Assembly: GCF_001534665.1 (NCBI RefSeq)
Contig: NZ_CP013920.1
Coordinates: forward strand, 372,001-436,000
Origin: Candidatus Arsenophonus lipoptenae
Lineage (GTDB): Bacteria; Pseudomonadota; Gammaproteobacteria; Enterobacterales; Enterobacteriaceae
DNA length: 64,000 nt
Reading direction: 5' to 3'
Within the stretch, counting starts at the first letter, position 1, and every line of letters starts with the position of its first letter. The notes under the pieces were generated by a model. It was given only the letters and a program-made list of their open reading frames with translations. It searched no databases and was not told where the DNA came from. The translations under genes were made by a program, and so were the position numbers. Below are positions 10,746-21,163 of this stretch, piece after piece.

Positions 10746-10792
10746 AATCAAGTTATAATAATCAAGTTATAAATAATAATATAACTTGATTA
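10746..10792. repeat. 14-bp doublet plus inverted copy (hairpin)
   Basis: AATCAAGTTATAAT (10746-10759) is repeated with one mismatch at 10760-10773. An inverted copy ATAACTTGATTA lies at 10781-10792, so TAATCAAGTTAT (10759-10770) can form a 12-bp stem with it around a 10-nt loop. It is about 200 bp before sucA. A terminator role is possible, but there is no following T-run on the plus strand. Confidence 0.8.
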
Positions 10793-10999
10793 TAACATAA
10801 ATTTCAGATTAAAAATACATAAATGATTGTGTTTTTATCAAAAAATTTTAAAAATTTAATTGTAATATTTAACAAAATTTTAGCTTAAACGAACATAAAA
10901 ATACTTAAAAACTTAATTGCAGCTAATAATGTTAAGAATAATATTAAAAATATTATAACATAATTAGTTAAAATAATATATAAACTTTAAAGGATCATG

Positions 11000-13825
11000 A
11001 TGCAAAAAAGCATAATGGAAGAATGGTTAGATTCTAGTTTTCTAAGTAGTGCGAATCAATCTTATATTGAGCAACTTTATGAAGAGTATTTAATTGATCA
11101 TAATTCTGTAGACCTAGATTGGAGAAATATTTTTGATAAACTATCAAATGCACAGATATTTAATTTTGAACACTCACATTCTGAGATACGTACCATTTTT
11201 CGTTCATTAGCAAAAAGATCTACACCTTTACAAACTTCTATCAAGAAGGCATTTTTTAATTATGAAAAACAAACTAAAGTTATTGAACTAATAAATGCCT
11301 TTAGGTTTAAAGGACATCAAAATGCAAATTTTGATCCTCTAGGTATATGGAAACAACCAATTGTTCCAGATTTAGATCCTATATTTTACGGTTTAACTAA
11401 AACTGATCTTGAAAATACATTTAATATTGGTTTGTTTGCTGGCAAACAAACCAATATTAAATTAAGTGAACTATATATTATCTTAAAACGAATTTATTGT
11501 TCTTCAATAGGCATTGAATATATGCATATGACAAATATTGAAGAACAACATTGGATGCAACAACATATAGAAATAAATACACCAATTAATGAAACATTTA
11601 GCGCAGAAGAAAAAATACAATTTTTATCAGAATTAATTGCGGCTGAGGGGCTAGAACATTTTCTTGGAAGAAAATTTCCTGGGGCAAAACGTTTTTCTTT
11701 AGAAGGAGGTGATTCATTAATTCCAATGTTGAAAAATCTAATTCAATATTCAAGTCAAAAAGAAACTCGAGAGATAGTAATAGGTATGGCTCATCGAGGA
11801 AGATTGAATGTGCTAGTTAATGTTTTAGGTAAATATCCTAAAGAATTATTTGATGAATTTTTAGGCAAACATAGAAATAATTCAGGTACTGGAGATGTTA
11901 AATATCATCAAGGATATTCTGCTAATTATAAAATTAAAAATATTTTAGTTCATTTAACATTAGCCTTTAATCCATCGCATTTAGAGATAGTTAATCCAGT
12001 TGTAATCGGTTCTGCTCGTGCACGAAGAGATCGATTACATGGAAAAACTAATACTAATAATAACGCAGTATTACCAATAACGATTCATGGAGATGCATCT
12101 TTGATAGCTCAAGGAGTTGTTCAAGAAACCCTTAATATGTCGCAAGTAAGAGGCTATGAAGTTGGTGGCACTATACACATTGTCATAAATAACCAAATTG
12201 GATTTACCACATCTAATCTTAAAGATGTACGTTCAACACAATATTGTACAGATATTATGAAAATGATATCAATACCTATTTTTCATGTTAACGCAGATGA
12301 TCCAGAAGCAGTTATTTTTGTTACCAGACTGGCATTAGATTTTCGTAATAAATTTAAGCGTGATGTAGTTATTGATTTAGTTTGTTACCGTCGTCATGGT
12401 CATAATGAATCTGATGAACCAAGTGTTACTCAACCAGTAATGTATCAAAAAATTAAAGAACATGCTACAACTAGTAAAATTTACGCAGATAAATTAATAT
12501 CTGAAAAAATTATTAATAAAAATCAAGTTATAGAAATGATTGATATTTACCGTAATAAATTAGATAACAATGATTACTTGATGAATAATTGGGATTCCGT
12601 AAAAATAAATAATTTAATTTGGAAGCCTTATTTAAATCATGAGCAGAATAATAATCAATATAATCCAGTTCCAGTTAATAAACAAAGATTAAGAGAATTA
12701 ATAAAAATATTAACTACTATTCCGGTAGAAATTATTATGCATCCTAGAGTAAAAAAAATTTTTAGTGATAGACAAGATATGGCTAACGGAAAAAAAATGC
12801 TTGATTGGGGAGCAGCAGAAACTTTAGCATATGCAACATTAGTGGATATAGGAATAAACATTCGTTTATCTGGTGAGGATATAGGACGCGGTACTTTTTT
12901 TCATCGTCATGCAGTTATTCATGATCAAACTAATGGATTAGTATATATACCTTTAGCTAATATTAGTAAAAATCAAGGAATATTTGAAATATGGGATTCA
13001 GTACTATCTGAAGAAGCTGTACTTGCCTTTGAATATGGTTATGCATCAACAGAACCTCGTGTTCTAACTATTTGGGAAGCTCAATTTGGTGATTTTGCTA
13101 ATGTAGCACAAGTAGTTATAGATCAATTTATTAGCTCAGGTGAACAAAAATGGGGACGTATGTGTGGATTAGTAATGTTATTACCTCATGGATATGAGGG
13201 GCAAGGTCCTGAACATTCTTCTGCTCGCTTAGAACGTTATTTACAATTGTGTGCAGAACAAAATATACAAGTGTGTATTCCATCTACTCCATCTCAGATA
13301 TATCATATACTTCGCCGTCAAATACTTTGTAATACTAGACGTCCATTAATTATAATGACACCTAAGTCATTATTACGTCATCCTATGGCAGTTTCTAGCT
13401 TAGAAGAATTAGCAAATAGTAAATTTTTACCGGTTATTAATGAATTAGATCTAATAAAATCAGAAAACACCAAACGTGTAATTTTATGTTCAGGTAAAAT
13501 TTATTATGATTTAATTGAACACCGTCGCAAAAATAAACAAAATGATATTGTTATTATACGTATTGAACAATTATATCCTTTTCCATCTAAAGAGTTAGAA
13601 AAAATATTAAAGCCTTATGTGCATGTTCAGGATTTTATATGGTGTCAAGAAGAACCTATGAATCAAGGTGCATGGCATTATAGTAAACAAAATATCAAGG
13701 ATATACTATCTAAAAATTCATTATTAAGTTATGTTGGACGACCTGCATCTTCTTCACCTGCCGTAGGTTATATATCAATGCATCAAGAACAACAAAAAAC
13801 ATTAATCGAAGGTGCACTAAAATAA
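11000..13825 (+). CDS. sucA: 2-oxoglutarate dehydrogenase E1 component
   Basis: SucA is the thiamine-diphosphate-dependent decarboxylase of the 2-oxoglutarate dehydrogenase complex. It feeds a succinyl group to the SucB lipoyl domain. The product is about 941 aa (E. coli 933) and conserved throughout, including GMAHRGRLNVLVNVLGK, ITIHGDASLIAQGVVQE and the C-terminal LLPHGYEGQGPEHSSARLER. Two adjacent ATGs exist at 10997 and 11000. The second gives MQKSIMEEWLDSS, matching E. coli, and has the better spacing from AGGA at 10991. sucB follows after three bases. sdhCDAB, normally upstream, is absent. Confidence 0.97.
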   Translation: MQKSIMEEWLDSSFLSSANQSYIEQLYEEYLIDHNSVDLDWRNIFDKLSNAQIFNFEHSHSEIRTIFRSLAKRSTPLQTSIKKAFFNYEKQTKVIELINAFRFKGHQNANFDPLGIWKQPIVPDLDPIFYGLTKTDLENTFNIGLFAGKQTNIKLSELYIILKRIYCSSIGIEYMHMTNIEEQHWMQQHIEINTPINETFSAEEKIQFLSELIAAEGLEHFLGRKFPGAKRFSLEGGDSLIPMLKNLIQYSSQKETREIVIGMAHRGRLNVLVNVLGKYPKELFDEFLGKHRNNSGTGDVKYHQGYSANYKIKNILVHLTLAFNPSHLEIVNPVVIGSARARRDRLHGKTNTNNNAVLPITIHGDASLIAQGVVQETLNMSQVRGYEVGGTIHIVINNQIGFTTSNLKDVRSTQYCTDIMKMISIPIFHVNADDPEAVIFVTRLALDFRNKFKRDVVIDLVCYRRHGHNESDEPSVTQPVMYQKIKEHATTSKIYADKLISEKIINKNQVIEMIDIYRNKLDNNDYLMNNWDSVKINNLIWKPYLNHEQNNNQYNPVPVNKQRLRELIKILTTIPVEIIMHPRVKKIFSDRQDMANGKKMLDWGAAETLAYATLVDIGINIRLSGEDIGRGTFFHRHAVIHDQTNGLVYIPLANISKNQGIFEIWDSVLSEEAVLAFEYGYASTEPRVLTIWEAQFGDFANVAQVVIDQFISSGEQKWGRMCGLVMLLPHGYEGQGPEHSSARLERYLQLCAEQNIQVCIPSTPSQIYHILRRQILCNTRRPLIIMTPKSLLRHPMAVSSLEELANSKFLPVINELDLIKSENTKRVILCSGKIYYDLIEHRRKNKQNDIVIIRIEQLYPFPSKELEKILKPYVHVQDFIWCQEEPMNQGAWHYSKQNIKDILSKNSLLSYVGRPASSSPAVGYISMHQEQQKTLIEGALK

Positions 13826-13840
13826 TAAATGGATATAAAA

Positions 13841-15058
13841 ATGAAGAGAATAGAAATTCTTGTCCCTGATCTCCCTGAATCAGTTATGGATGCTATAGTT
13901 GTAAATTGGCATAAAAAACCAGGTGATCAGGTAATAAGAGATGAAATATTAGTAGAAATTGAAACTGATAAAGTTGTACTTGAAATACCAGCAGTAGATT
14001 CAGGAGTATTGGAATCTATTGTAAAAAAAGAAGGTGCTATTGTTTTATCTAAAGAACTATTGGGTTACATTATTGCCAATGATAAAGTAGAAAAAACTAC
14101 TAATATAAAAAATATTATTCCACCTAAATATAATGATGACATTAATCTTGAAAAAGAAAATGATAATACACTTACACCAGCTGTTCGTCGTTTAATTGCA
14201 AAACATGAGTTAAATCCATCTAATATTAAAGGCAGTGGTATAAAAGATCGCATAATACCTGATGATGTTAATAAACATATCAAAGATAAAAAAAATAAAA
14301 ATATATTAACTGAGCAAAAAGATAATACAAATATAAAAGTATCATCATCTGTTTCTAATAGAAATGAAAAGAGCATACCAATGACTCCTTTACGTCGACG
14401 TATTGCAGAACGTTTACTTAAAGCAAAAAATAATGCTGCTATATTAACTACTTTTAATGAAGTAAATATGAAACCTATTTTAGATTTAAGAAAGCAATAT
14501 GGTGAAAGTTTTGAAAATAGACACGGTATCCGTTTAGGATTGATGTCTTTCTATGTAAAGGCGACTGTTGAAGCTTTAAAACGTTATCCTGAAGTTAACG
14601 CATCTATTAATGATTTAAATATAATTTATCATAATTATTTTGATATTAGTATAGCTATTTCTACACCTAGAGGATTAGTAACCCCAGTATTACGCAATGT
14701 AGATCTAATGAGTATGGCAGAAATCGAAAAAAAGATAAAAGAATTTTCGATTAAAGGTCGCGATGGCAAGTTAACAATAGATGAATTAACTGGCGGTAAT
14801 TTTACCATTACTAATGGAGGTGTTTTTGGTTCCTTAATGTCAACACCAATTATTAATCCACCTCAAAGTGGTATTTTAGGAATGCATATTATTAAAGATA
14901 GAGCAATGGTCGTTGATGGTGTGGTGAAAATTTTACCTATGATGTATTTAGCTCTTTCTTATGATCACCGTTTAATTGATGGACGTGAATCTGTTAGTTT
15001 TCTAATAACAATAAAAAATATGTTAGAAGATCCAGCTCGCTTATTATTAGATGTCTAA
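13841..15058 (+). CDS. sucB: 2-oxoglutarate dehydrogenase E2, dihydrolipoyl succinyltransferase
   Basis: SucB moves the succinyl group from lipoyl-lysine to CoA, producing succinyl-CoA. Domains in order are one lipoyl domain (lipoylated Lys44 in ETDKVVLE), a peripheral-subunit-binding domain ([20 protein letters not shown], around residues 107-126), and the catalytic domain ending with active-site [12 protein letters not shown]. The start at 13841 ([14 protein letters not shown]) fits the family; an in-frame ATG at 13829, three bases after the sucA stop, adds four residues and cannot be excluded. The linkers are unusually rich in Lys and Asn. The E3 subunit Lpd is not in this window. Confidence 0.96.
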   Translation: MKRIEILVPDLPESVMDAIVVNWHKKPGDQVIRDEILVEIETDKVVLEIPAVDSGVLESIVKKEGAIVLSKELLGYIIANDKVEKTTNIKNIIPPKYNDDINLEKENDNTLTPAVRRLIAKHELNPSNIKGSGIKDRIIPDDVNKHIKDKKNKNILTEQKDNTNIKVSSSVSNRNEKSIPMTPLRRRIAERLLKAKNNAAILTTFNEVNMKPILDLRKQYGESFENRHGIRLGLMSFYVKATVEALKRYPEVNASINDLNIIYHNYFDISIAISTPRGLVTPVLRNVDLMSMAEIEKKIKEFSIKGRDGKLTIDELTGGNFTITNGGVFGSLMSTPIINPPQSGILGMHIIKDRAMVVDGVVKILPMMYLALSYDHRLIDGRESVSFLITIKNMLEDPARLLLDV

Positions 15059-15131
15059 ATAATAAATTTTAAATTATAAAATATTTAATCTAAATTAGAT
15101 ATTACGTAAAATATAAATTTTTATTAGCTAA

Positions 15132-15184
15132 TCTTTAAATAAATTAAATACATAAAAATTTTATGTATTTAATTTATTTAAAGA
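15132..15184. repeat. 53-bp near-perfect palindrome between sucB and sucC
   Basis: The arms 15132-15157 and 15159-15184 are perfect 26-bp inverted copies around one central base. The left arm begins TCTTTAAATAAATTAAATAC. The palindrome ends 18 bases before the sucC start, just ahead of the likely ribosome site (GGATTAATT). It could form a long hairpin in the mRNA and uncouple sucAB from sucCD. Confidence 0.9.
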
Positions 15185-15202
15185 AATTATGGATTAATTA
15201 TT

Positions 15203-16369
15203 ATGAATTTACATGAATATCAAGCAAAACAGTTACTCTCATATCATGGGTTACCAATACCAAAAGGTTATGTTTGTACAACACTAAATGAAGTATACAA
15301 AGCAACATCAAAATTAGGTAATAGTCCTTGGGTTGTAAAATGTCAGATACATGCTGGTGGTAGAGGACAAGCTGGTGGCGTACAAATTATTAATAATATG
15401 AATGAAATACGATTATTTACTGAATATTGGTTAGGAAAAAGACTGATAACATACCAAACAGATTCTAATGGACAACCTGTTAATTATATATTGGTAGAAT
15501 CAATGACAAAAATAGAAAAGGAACTTTATTTAGGTGCTATTATAGATCGTAGTTCCAATAGAATTATTTTTCTAGCATCTATTGAAGGTGGTATTGAAAT
15601 TGAAAAAGTAGCAAAAAAAACACCAGAACTGATTCACAAAATCATTATCGATCCTTTAACTGGCCCAATGCCTTATCAAGGTAGGGAACTTGCTTACAAG
15701 TTAGATTTAAATAATATACAAATTGAGCAATTCAGCAAAATATTTATTAAATTAGCGAATATTTTTTTGAAATATGATTTAATGTTAATCGAAATCAATC
15801 CGTTAGTTATTACTAATCAAAAAGATTTAATATGTTTAGATAGTAAAATTAATATTGATAATAATGCTTTATACCGACAAAAAAAATTATCTCAAATGAG
15901 GGACATCTCTCAAGAAGATCCAAATGAAGCACATGCATTAGAATGGGATTTAAATTATGTTGCTTTAAATGGTAATATTGGTTGTATGATAAACGGTGCT
16001 GGTTTAGCTATGGGCACGATGGATATTGTCAAGTTAAATGGTGGTACTCCAGCTAATTTTCTTGATGTTGGGGGGAGTGCAACCAAAGAACGTGTAAAAG
16101 AAGCATTTAAAATTATCTTATCGGACTCAAATGTTAAAGCTATTTTAGTTAATATTTTTGGTGGTATTGTTCTATGTGATTTAATTGCTGATGGTATAAT
16201 TGAAGCACTACAAGAAATTGGAACAACAATTCCTATTGTTGTCCGTCTTGAAGGTAACAATGCTGAATTAGGTAATCAAAAATTATCTAATAGTGGATTA
16301 AAAATAATTACTGCAACTAGTTTGCAGGAAGCAGCAAAAAAAGTAGTTGCAGCAGTAGAGGTAAAATAA
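15203..16369 (+). CDS. sucC: Succinyl-CoA ligase (ADP-forming) beta subunit
   Basis: SucC binds nucleotide and carries the succinate site of succinyl-CoA synthetase, which makes ATP from succinyl-CoA. The product is 388 aa, identical in length to E. coli. It starts [12 protein letters not shown] and has the ATP-grasp domain ([17 protein letters not shown]) and the C-terminal CoA-ligase domain ([19 protein letters not shown]). It lies 144 bp after sucB, separated by the 15132-15184 palindrome, and two bases before sucD. Confidence 0.97.
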   Translation: MNLHEYQAKQLLSYHGLPIPKGYVCTTLNEVYKATSKLGNSPWVVKCQIHAGGRGQAGGVQIINNMNEIRLFTEYWLGKRLITYQTDSNGQPVNYILVESMTKIEKELYLGAIIDRSSNRIIFLASIEGGIEIEKVAKKTPELIHKIIIDPLTGPMPYQGRELAYKLDLNNIQIEQFSKIFIKLANIFLKYDLMLIEINPLVITNQKDLICLDSKINIDNNALYRQKKLSQMRDISQEDPNEAHALEWDLNYVALNGNIGCMINGAGLAMGTMDIVKLNGGTPANFLDVGGSATKERVKEAFKIILSDSNVKAILVNIFGGIVLCDLIADGIIEALQEIGTTIPIVVRLEGNNAELGNQKLSNSGLKIITATSLQEAAKKVVAAVEVK

Positions 16370-16371
16370 GG

Positions 16372-17247
16372 ATGTCTATTTTAATTAATAAAAATACTAA
16401 AGTTATTTGCCAAGGATTTACAGGTCATCAAGGAACTTTTCATTCTAAACAAGCTATTGATTATGGTACAAAGATGGTCGGTGGAGTAACACCAGGTAAG
16501 GGTGGATTAATACATTTAGGATTACCTGTTTTTAATACAGTACATGAAGCTGTACAAAAAACTGGGGCAAGGGTATCGGTAATTTATGTTCCTGCTCCAT
16601 TTTGCAAAGATTCAATTCTTGAAGCAATTAATAGCGGTATAAAATTAATTGTTACTATTACGGAAGGAATTCCTATTTTAGATATGCTAATCATAAAATA
16701 TAAACTAGAAGAAACTAAAATAAAAATGATTGGACCAAATTGTCCTGGTATTATCACTCCAGGAGAATGTAAAATTGGTATTCAACCAGGCCATATACAT
16801 AAACCTGGTAAAATAGGTATTGTATCAAGATCTGGTACTTTAACCTATGAAGCAGTTAAACAAATTACTGATATTGGATTAGGACAATCTACCTGTGTTG
16901 GTATAGGTGGTGATCCCATTACTGGATTAAATTTTATTGATATTTTAAAAATGTTTCAAAAAGACCCAGAAACTAAAGCTATTGTAATGATTGGTGAAAT
17001 TGGAGGTACAGCTGAAGAAGAAGCGGCTGATTATATCATGCATAATATTACTAAACCAGTCGTTGCTTATATTGCCGGTATAACAGCACCAAAAGGCAAA
17101 CGTATGGGACATGCTGGTGCAATAATTGATAGTAGTGGAGGCACTGCTGAAGAAAAGTTTATTGCTTTAGAAAAAGCAGGTGTAAAAACTGTTCGTAATT
17201 TAGTGAATATTGCTAAATATGTAAAAAATTTAGTCGATATCAAATAA
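16372..17247 (+). CDS. sucD: Succinyl-CoA ligase (ADP-forming) alpha subunit
   Basis: SucD carries the phosphohistidine and the CoA-binding Rossmann domain of succinyl-CoA synthetase. The product is 291 aa (E. coli 289). The N-terminal [17 protein letters not shown], the [14 protein letters not shown] segment and the active-site GHAGAII with His247 are intact. It is translationally close to sucC (two-base gap; sucC ends with a GGA that can serve as ribosome site). The SucABCD set is complete apart from Lpd, while succinate dehydrogenase is missing from its normal place. Confidence 0.97.
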   Translation: MSILINKNTKVICQGFTGHQGTFHSKQAIDYGTKMVGGVTPGKGGLIHLGLPVFNTVHEAVQKTGARVSVIYVPAPFCKDSILEAINSGIKLIVTITEGIPILDMLIIKYKLEETKIKMIGPNCPGIITPGECKIGIQPGHIHKPGKIGIVSRSGTLTYEAVKQITDIGLGQSTCVGIGGDPITGLNFIDILKMFQKDPETKAIVMIGEIGGTAEEEAADYIMHNITKPVVAYIAGITAPKGKRMGHAGAIIDSSGGTAEEKFIALEKAGVKTVRNLVNIAKYVKNLVDIK

Positions 17248-17610
17248 ATACATTAATACTAAGTAATTTTTAAACTTTTTATATTACTTTTAATATTATA
17301 TAAAAATCATAAATACAATATACTATATCTTAATAAAAATATAGTATACAAAAAGATATTCTTGATCTCATCATATTTAATAATATTAACGTTATATTTT
17401 AATAGTTCAAACAGATTTTTATCTTTATAACTTTGATAAATATCATATAAAAATGATTAAAACTAAATATACTGATAAAATAAATTTAATAGATCAAAAA
17501 ATATTTTTATAATAAATTAATTAAGTTATAATATAATATATATAATAATTTATTATATATATTTATAAAATAAATAGTTTTAAATAAAATTAAAATAATA
17601 TAATAATTTT
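17248..17610. other. AT-rich spacer sucD-prlC
   Basis: This is 363 bp. It contains a 10-bp-stem hairpin (17319-17348), annotated below, and an A/T-only inverted repeat near 17535-17565 just before prlC. There is no coding remnant. Confidence 0.55.
17319..17348. terminator. Hairpin downstream of the suc genes
   Basis: TATACTATAT and ATATAGTATA form a 10-bp stem around a 10-nt loop, 72 bases after the sucD stop. It lacks a clear T-run, so a terminator role is weakly supported. Confidence 0.3.
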
Positions 17611-19650
17611 ATGAAAAGAAACCCATTATTAACACAGTCTACATTACCTCATTTTTCAATAATTAAAACAGAACATATAATACCAGCAATAAAAACAATA
17701 TTAGATAATTATCGAAAGGATATTGATTCTGTACTTAGAAAAAATAATACTTTTAATTGGAATAATTTATATCGTCCATTAGAAGAAGCTAATAATAACT
17801 TATCTAAAGCTTGGTCAACAATTAATCATCTTAATGCAGTAAAAAATAGTAATGAATTACGACAAGTTTATGATAAATGCTTACCTATGATATTAGAATT
17901 TAATAATTGGATTATGCATCATAATGGCCTTTACAAGGCTTATCAAGCATTAAAATGTAATGCTGAATTTAATAAATTAAATCAAGCACAACGTCAATCT
18001 ATCGAAAATAAGTTACGTAATTTTAAATTATCAGGTATTCACTTACCAATAGAAAAAAAAAGACGTCATAAGAACATTATGATTAAACTATCAATATTAG
18101 AAAATCAATTTAGTAATAATGTACTAGATTCAACAATGGGCTGGACAAAACTAATTCAAAATAATAGCCATCTTGATGGCATACCAGGAAAATATATTTT
18201 AGCGGCAAAAGAATTAGCAAAAAAAACAGGGGGGAAAGGTTGGTTATTCACACTAGATACAACGAGCTATCTATCAATTATGAAGTATGCTAATAATCGT
18301 GAGTTACGCAAAGAAATGTATTATGCTTATAATACACGTGCTTCTAATACAGGACCTAATGCTGGAAAATGGGATAATGGTGATATTATGGAAGAAATTT
18401 TATCCTTACGTTATGAATTATCTAAATTACTAGGTTTTAATAATTTTGCTGAAAAATCATTAGCCACGAAAATGGCTAAATCACCTAAACAAGTTTTAAA
18501 ATTTTTGAATAATCTTATAAAAATATATTATAAAAAAGCTAAAAAAGAATTGGAGGAATTAACACAATTTTCTCGTAATTACTATAAAATTAAACAAATT
18601 AAACCATGGGATTTAGATTATTACTGTGAAAAACAAAAACAGCATAAATTTTCCATTAAAAATGAAAAATTATGTACTTATTTTCCAGAAGAATTAGTTA
18701 TAAAAGGATTATTTGAACTAATAAATAGAATTTACAATATAGATGTTAAAGAACGTTATGACATCGATATATGGCATCCAGATGTACGTTTTTTTGAATT
18801 ATATAATCATAAAAATAATTATTTATATGGTGGATTATATTTAGATATATATAGTAGAGAATATAAACGTGAGGGTGCATGGATGAGTAATTGTGTTAGT
18901 AGATTAAAACACCTTGATAATAGTTATCAAAAACCAGTTGCTTACTTAATATGTAATTTCAATAAATCTTTCGATAAACAGATTCTTTTAAATCATGATG
19001 AAGTCATTACCTTGTTTCATGAATTTGGACATTGCTTACATCATATATTAACTAAAATTGATGTAGCTGATGTTTCAGGTACTAATGGGGTCCCATTAGA
19101 TGCTATTGAATTACCTAGTCAATTTATGGAATATTGGTGCTGGGAACCTGAAGTATTAACTTTTTTATCAGGTCATTACAAAACTGGAAACCCATTGCCA
19201 AAAAAAACATTAAAAAATATGTTAAAATATAAAAAATATCATATTGGTATGTTTTTCATGCGTCAATTAGAATTTTGTTTATTTGATTTTAATTTACATA
19301 TTAAATATAATGATCATGAAAATAATCATGTCTTATCTACTATGAATTTAATTAAAAAACAATTTTCTATAATGCCATATATTGAATGGAATCGGTTTCC
19401 TAATACATTTAGTCATATCTTTTCTGATGATTATGCCGCTGGCTACTATAGTTATTTATGGGCAGATGTTTTAGCAGCTAATGTGTTTGCAAAATTTAAA
19501 GATAAAGGTATCTTTAATCGTATAATTGGATTATCATTCCTTAATAATATCTTAAGCCAAGGTGGTGCTGAGAACCCTTCAATACTTTTTAATCGTTTTC
19601 TTGGCCGAAAACCTAATATAAAAGCAATGCTGGATAGCAAGGGTTTTTAA
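17611..19650 (+). CDS. prlC: Oligopeptidase A (M3 metallopeptidase)
   Basis: Oligopeptidase A is a cytoplasmic zinc peptidase that degrades signal peptides and other short peptides. The product is 679 aa against 680 in E. coli. The zinc motif HEFGH lies at residues 470-474 in the segment HDEVITLFHEFGHCLHH. E. coli has Gly where this protein has Cys immediately after the motif. The distal GYYSYLWADVLAANVF signature of the M3 family is intact. The start is ATG at 17611; no strong ribosome site is visible. It is probably functional. Confidence 0.95.
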   Translation: MKRNPLLTQSTLPHFSIIKTEHIIPAIKTILDNYRKDIDSVLRKNNTFNWNNLYRPLEEANNNLSKAWSTINHLNAVKNSNELRQVYDKCLPMILEFNNWIMHHNGLYKAYQALKCNAEFNKLNQAQRQSIENKLRNFKLSGIHLPIEKKRRHKNIMIKLSILENQFSNNVLDSTMGWTKLIQNNSHLDGIPGKYILAAKELAKKTGGKGWLFTLDTTSYLSIMKYANNRELRKEMYYAYNTRASNTGPNAGKWDNGDIMEEILSLRYELSKLLGFNNFAEKSLATKMAKSPKQVLKFLNNLIKIYYKKAKKELEELTQFSRNYYKIKQIKPWDLDYYCEKQKQHKFSIKNEKLCTYFPEELVIKGLFELINRIYNIDVKERYDIDIWHPDVRFFELYNHKNNYLYGGLYLDIYSREYKREGAWMSNCVSRLKHLDNSYQKPVAYLICNFNKSFDKQILLNHDEVITLFHEFGHCLHHILTKIDVADVSGTNGVPLDAIELPSQFMEYWCWEPEVLTFLSGHYKTGNPLPKKTLKNMLKYKKYHIGMFFMRQLEFCLFDFNLHIKYNDHENNHVLSTMNLIKKQFSIMPYIEWNRFPNTFSHIFSDDYAAGYYSYLWADVLAANVFAKFKDKGIFNRIIGLSFLNNILSQGGAENPSILFNRFLGRKPNIKAMLDSKGF

Positions 19651-20052
19651 TTAAAGTAAATCTCACAAATATAGTAATTTTTAAAAAACAAAACCATACA
19701 GCTTATTTTAAATTATGAACGTCAAGATTATTTAATATTGATTTTATTTTTAATACAACATTACATTGGATGCTATAAATTAGTTAATATTAAAAATAAT
19801 TTTAGTAGATGTTAATTTAATCATTTATTGTTAGACACAAAATATACATAAAACTATATATAAATTAAGTATTTGCTATCTTAGTATTAAGATTACATAA
19901 TTTTAAAAAATATTTAATTAATTAATTATAATTAAATAAATTAAATATTTATATATTAATAACTGTAATGAATTGTACTTATGATACAAATTATTATTAA
20001 TGATTATTGATCAAATATTTTATTTATTATATATAAACATATTTTACATATG
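19651..20052. other. AT-rich spacer prlC-elbB (convergent)
   Basis: This 402-bp spacer separates convergent genes. An A/T-only inverted repeat lies near 19908-19950. I could not pick out a convincing terminator or remnant gene. Confidence 0.5.
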
Positions 20053-20721
20053 CTATTTATAATCTGATAACTCTAATATTTTTCCCACCAATTTATCTAT
20101 CCCTCGATAAGCCTCACTAATATTATTAGCTAACATATATCCAGGAGTAGAAATAACTTTATTTTTAATATCAACAATAATATCATCAACAGTACAATTT
20201 ATGGCAACTCCACCTAAACTATTTACAATATCATTTATTTTTTGATTATTACCTATTGTTAATTTTATATTTTTACCATAAATTAGTGGTAATAATATAG
20301 GAGCAATGCAAATATAACCAACAGCTTTTCCTATAAAACTTCGACAAATTTTTAAAATATCTATTTTTAATTTAAAATTAATACCTAATGATGCAAAATC
20401 TGATAAGTTTTTAGTTACACCAAAACCACCTGGTACAATTAATGCATTAAAATATAAAGCATTACATTCTGTAATAGATTTTACTTTTCCTCTTACTATT
20501 CTAGCTGATTCAAGCAAAACATTTCTTTTTTCACATATTTGCTTACCAGTTAAATGATCAATAACCTCACATTGTTCTATATTAGGAGCAAAACATTGAT
20601 AATTTATTCCTTTCCTTTCTAAAGAAAAAAGCGTAAGAATAACTTCGCTAATTTCTGATCCATCTAAATAACCACATCCAGACAGTATAACTGCTACATT
20701 AAAATCAGATTTTTTAATCAT
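20053..20721 (-). CDS. elbB: ElbB/DJ-1-PfpI family protein (isoprenoid biosynthesis-associated)
   Basis: ElbB belongs to the DJ-1/PfpI superfamily. The E. coli protein has been linked to isoprenoid synthesis and to glyoxalase III-type activity, so the physiological role is uncertain. The product is 222 aa (E. coli 217) with VAVILSGCGYLDGSEI at the N-terminus, the LIVPGGFGVTKNLSDFASLG loop, and the nucleophile cysteine in GYICIAPILLP. The start is ATG at 20721. The survival of this small accessory enzyme suggests a useful detoxifying role (inference). Confidence 0.9.
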   Translation of the reverse strand: MIKKSDFNVAVILSGCGYLDGSEISEVILTLFSLERKGINYQCFAPNIEQCEVIDHLTGKQICEKRNVLLESARIVRGKVKSITECNALYFNALIVPGGFGVTKNLSDFASLGINFKLKIDILKICRSFIGKAVGYICIAPILLPLIYGKNIKLTIGNNQKINDIVNSLGGVAINCTVDDIIVDIKNKVISTPGYMLANNISEAYRGIDKLVGKILELSDYK

Positions 20722-21163
20722 TTTTTAAAAGATCCATTATAAAATATTAAACGTTTATATATAAATAAAAATCAGAAAAATTATAAATTTAATTTTAAGA
20801 ATTTTTAAAAATTACCATATTTTAATAAATTAAAAAAATATTATTATGTATTTATATATAATAATATTTTTTAATTCAACAACCGTTTTATATACTATTT
20901 AAATTAGTAGTTTAAATACTATAAAATAAGTATCTAAATCTATAATTAAGTAAATATATTTATTTAAGTTATTAACATTATTTTTCTATTATTTTAATAT
21001 GCAAAAACTATAAAAAAATATTTCTTATTTTCATATTATTGAATATTAATAATATTTATCTTGATAATTTAAAATATTATTATGATTTAAGTGTACTAAA
21101 TATACATAATATAAAATAAATGCTTTTAATAATTATTTTCGAATATAAAAAGTTCACATAATA
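20722..21163. other. AT-rich spacer elbB-pitA
   Basis: This 442-bp spacer between two leftward genes holds a long hairpin (20828-20876) and a second imperfect inverted repeat near 20888-20925. There is no coding remnant. Confidence 0.55.
20828..20876. repeat. Long AT hairpin downstream of pitA
   Basis: The left arm 20828-20847 and right arm 20858-20876 pair over 19 bp with a single one-base bulge in an A-run, around a 10-nt loop. It is A/T only, so chance or slippage origin is possible. It lies 107 bp upstream of elbB. Confidence 0.6.

Larger units (their letters stand above)
10438..10999. other. Spacer ybgI-sucA with clustered tandem duplications
   Basis: This 562-bp spacer sits where gltA and sdhCDAB occur in relatives, but no trace of them is readable. 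Its distal part contains four consecutive two-copy tandem repeats (10452-10637), then a fifth imperfect one with a hairpin (10746-10792). Both are annotated separately. Confidence 0.7.

Noticed and set aside
10452-10792. CRISPR array
   Set aside because: Each repeat unit differs from the next and occurs only twice without spacers. There are no cas genes.
14065-14376. 103-codon minus-strand frame inside sucB
   Set aside because: Shadow of the Lys/Asn-rich linker of SucB read in reverse, giving Phe/Leu/Ser-rich sequence. No gene-like features.
19018-19044. PrlC inactivated by Gly-to-Cys after the HEFGH motif
   Set aside because: The zinc ligands and catalytic Glu are intact. The changed residue is outside the core motif and the rest of the protein is well conserved.
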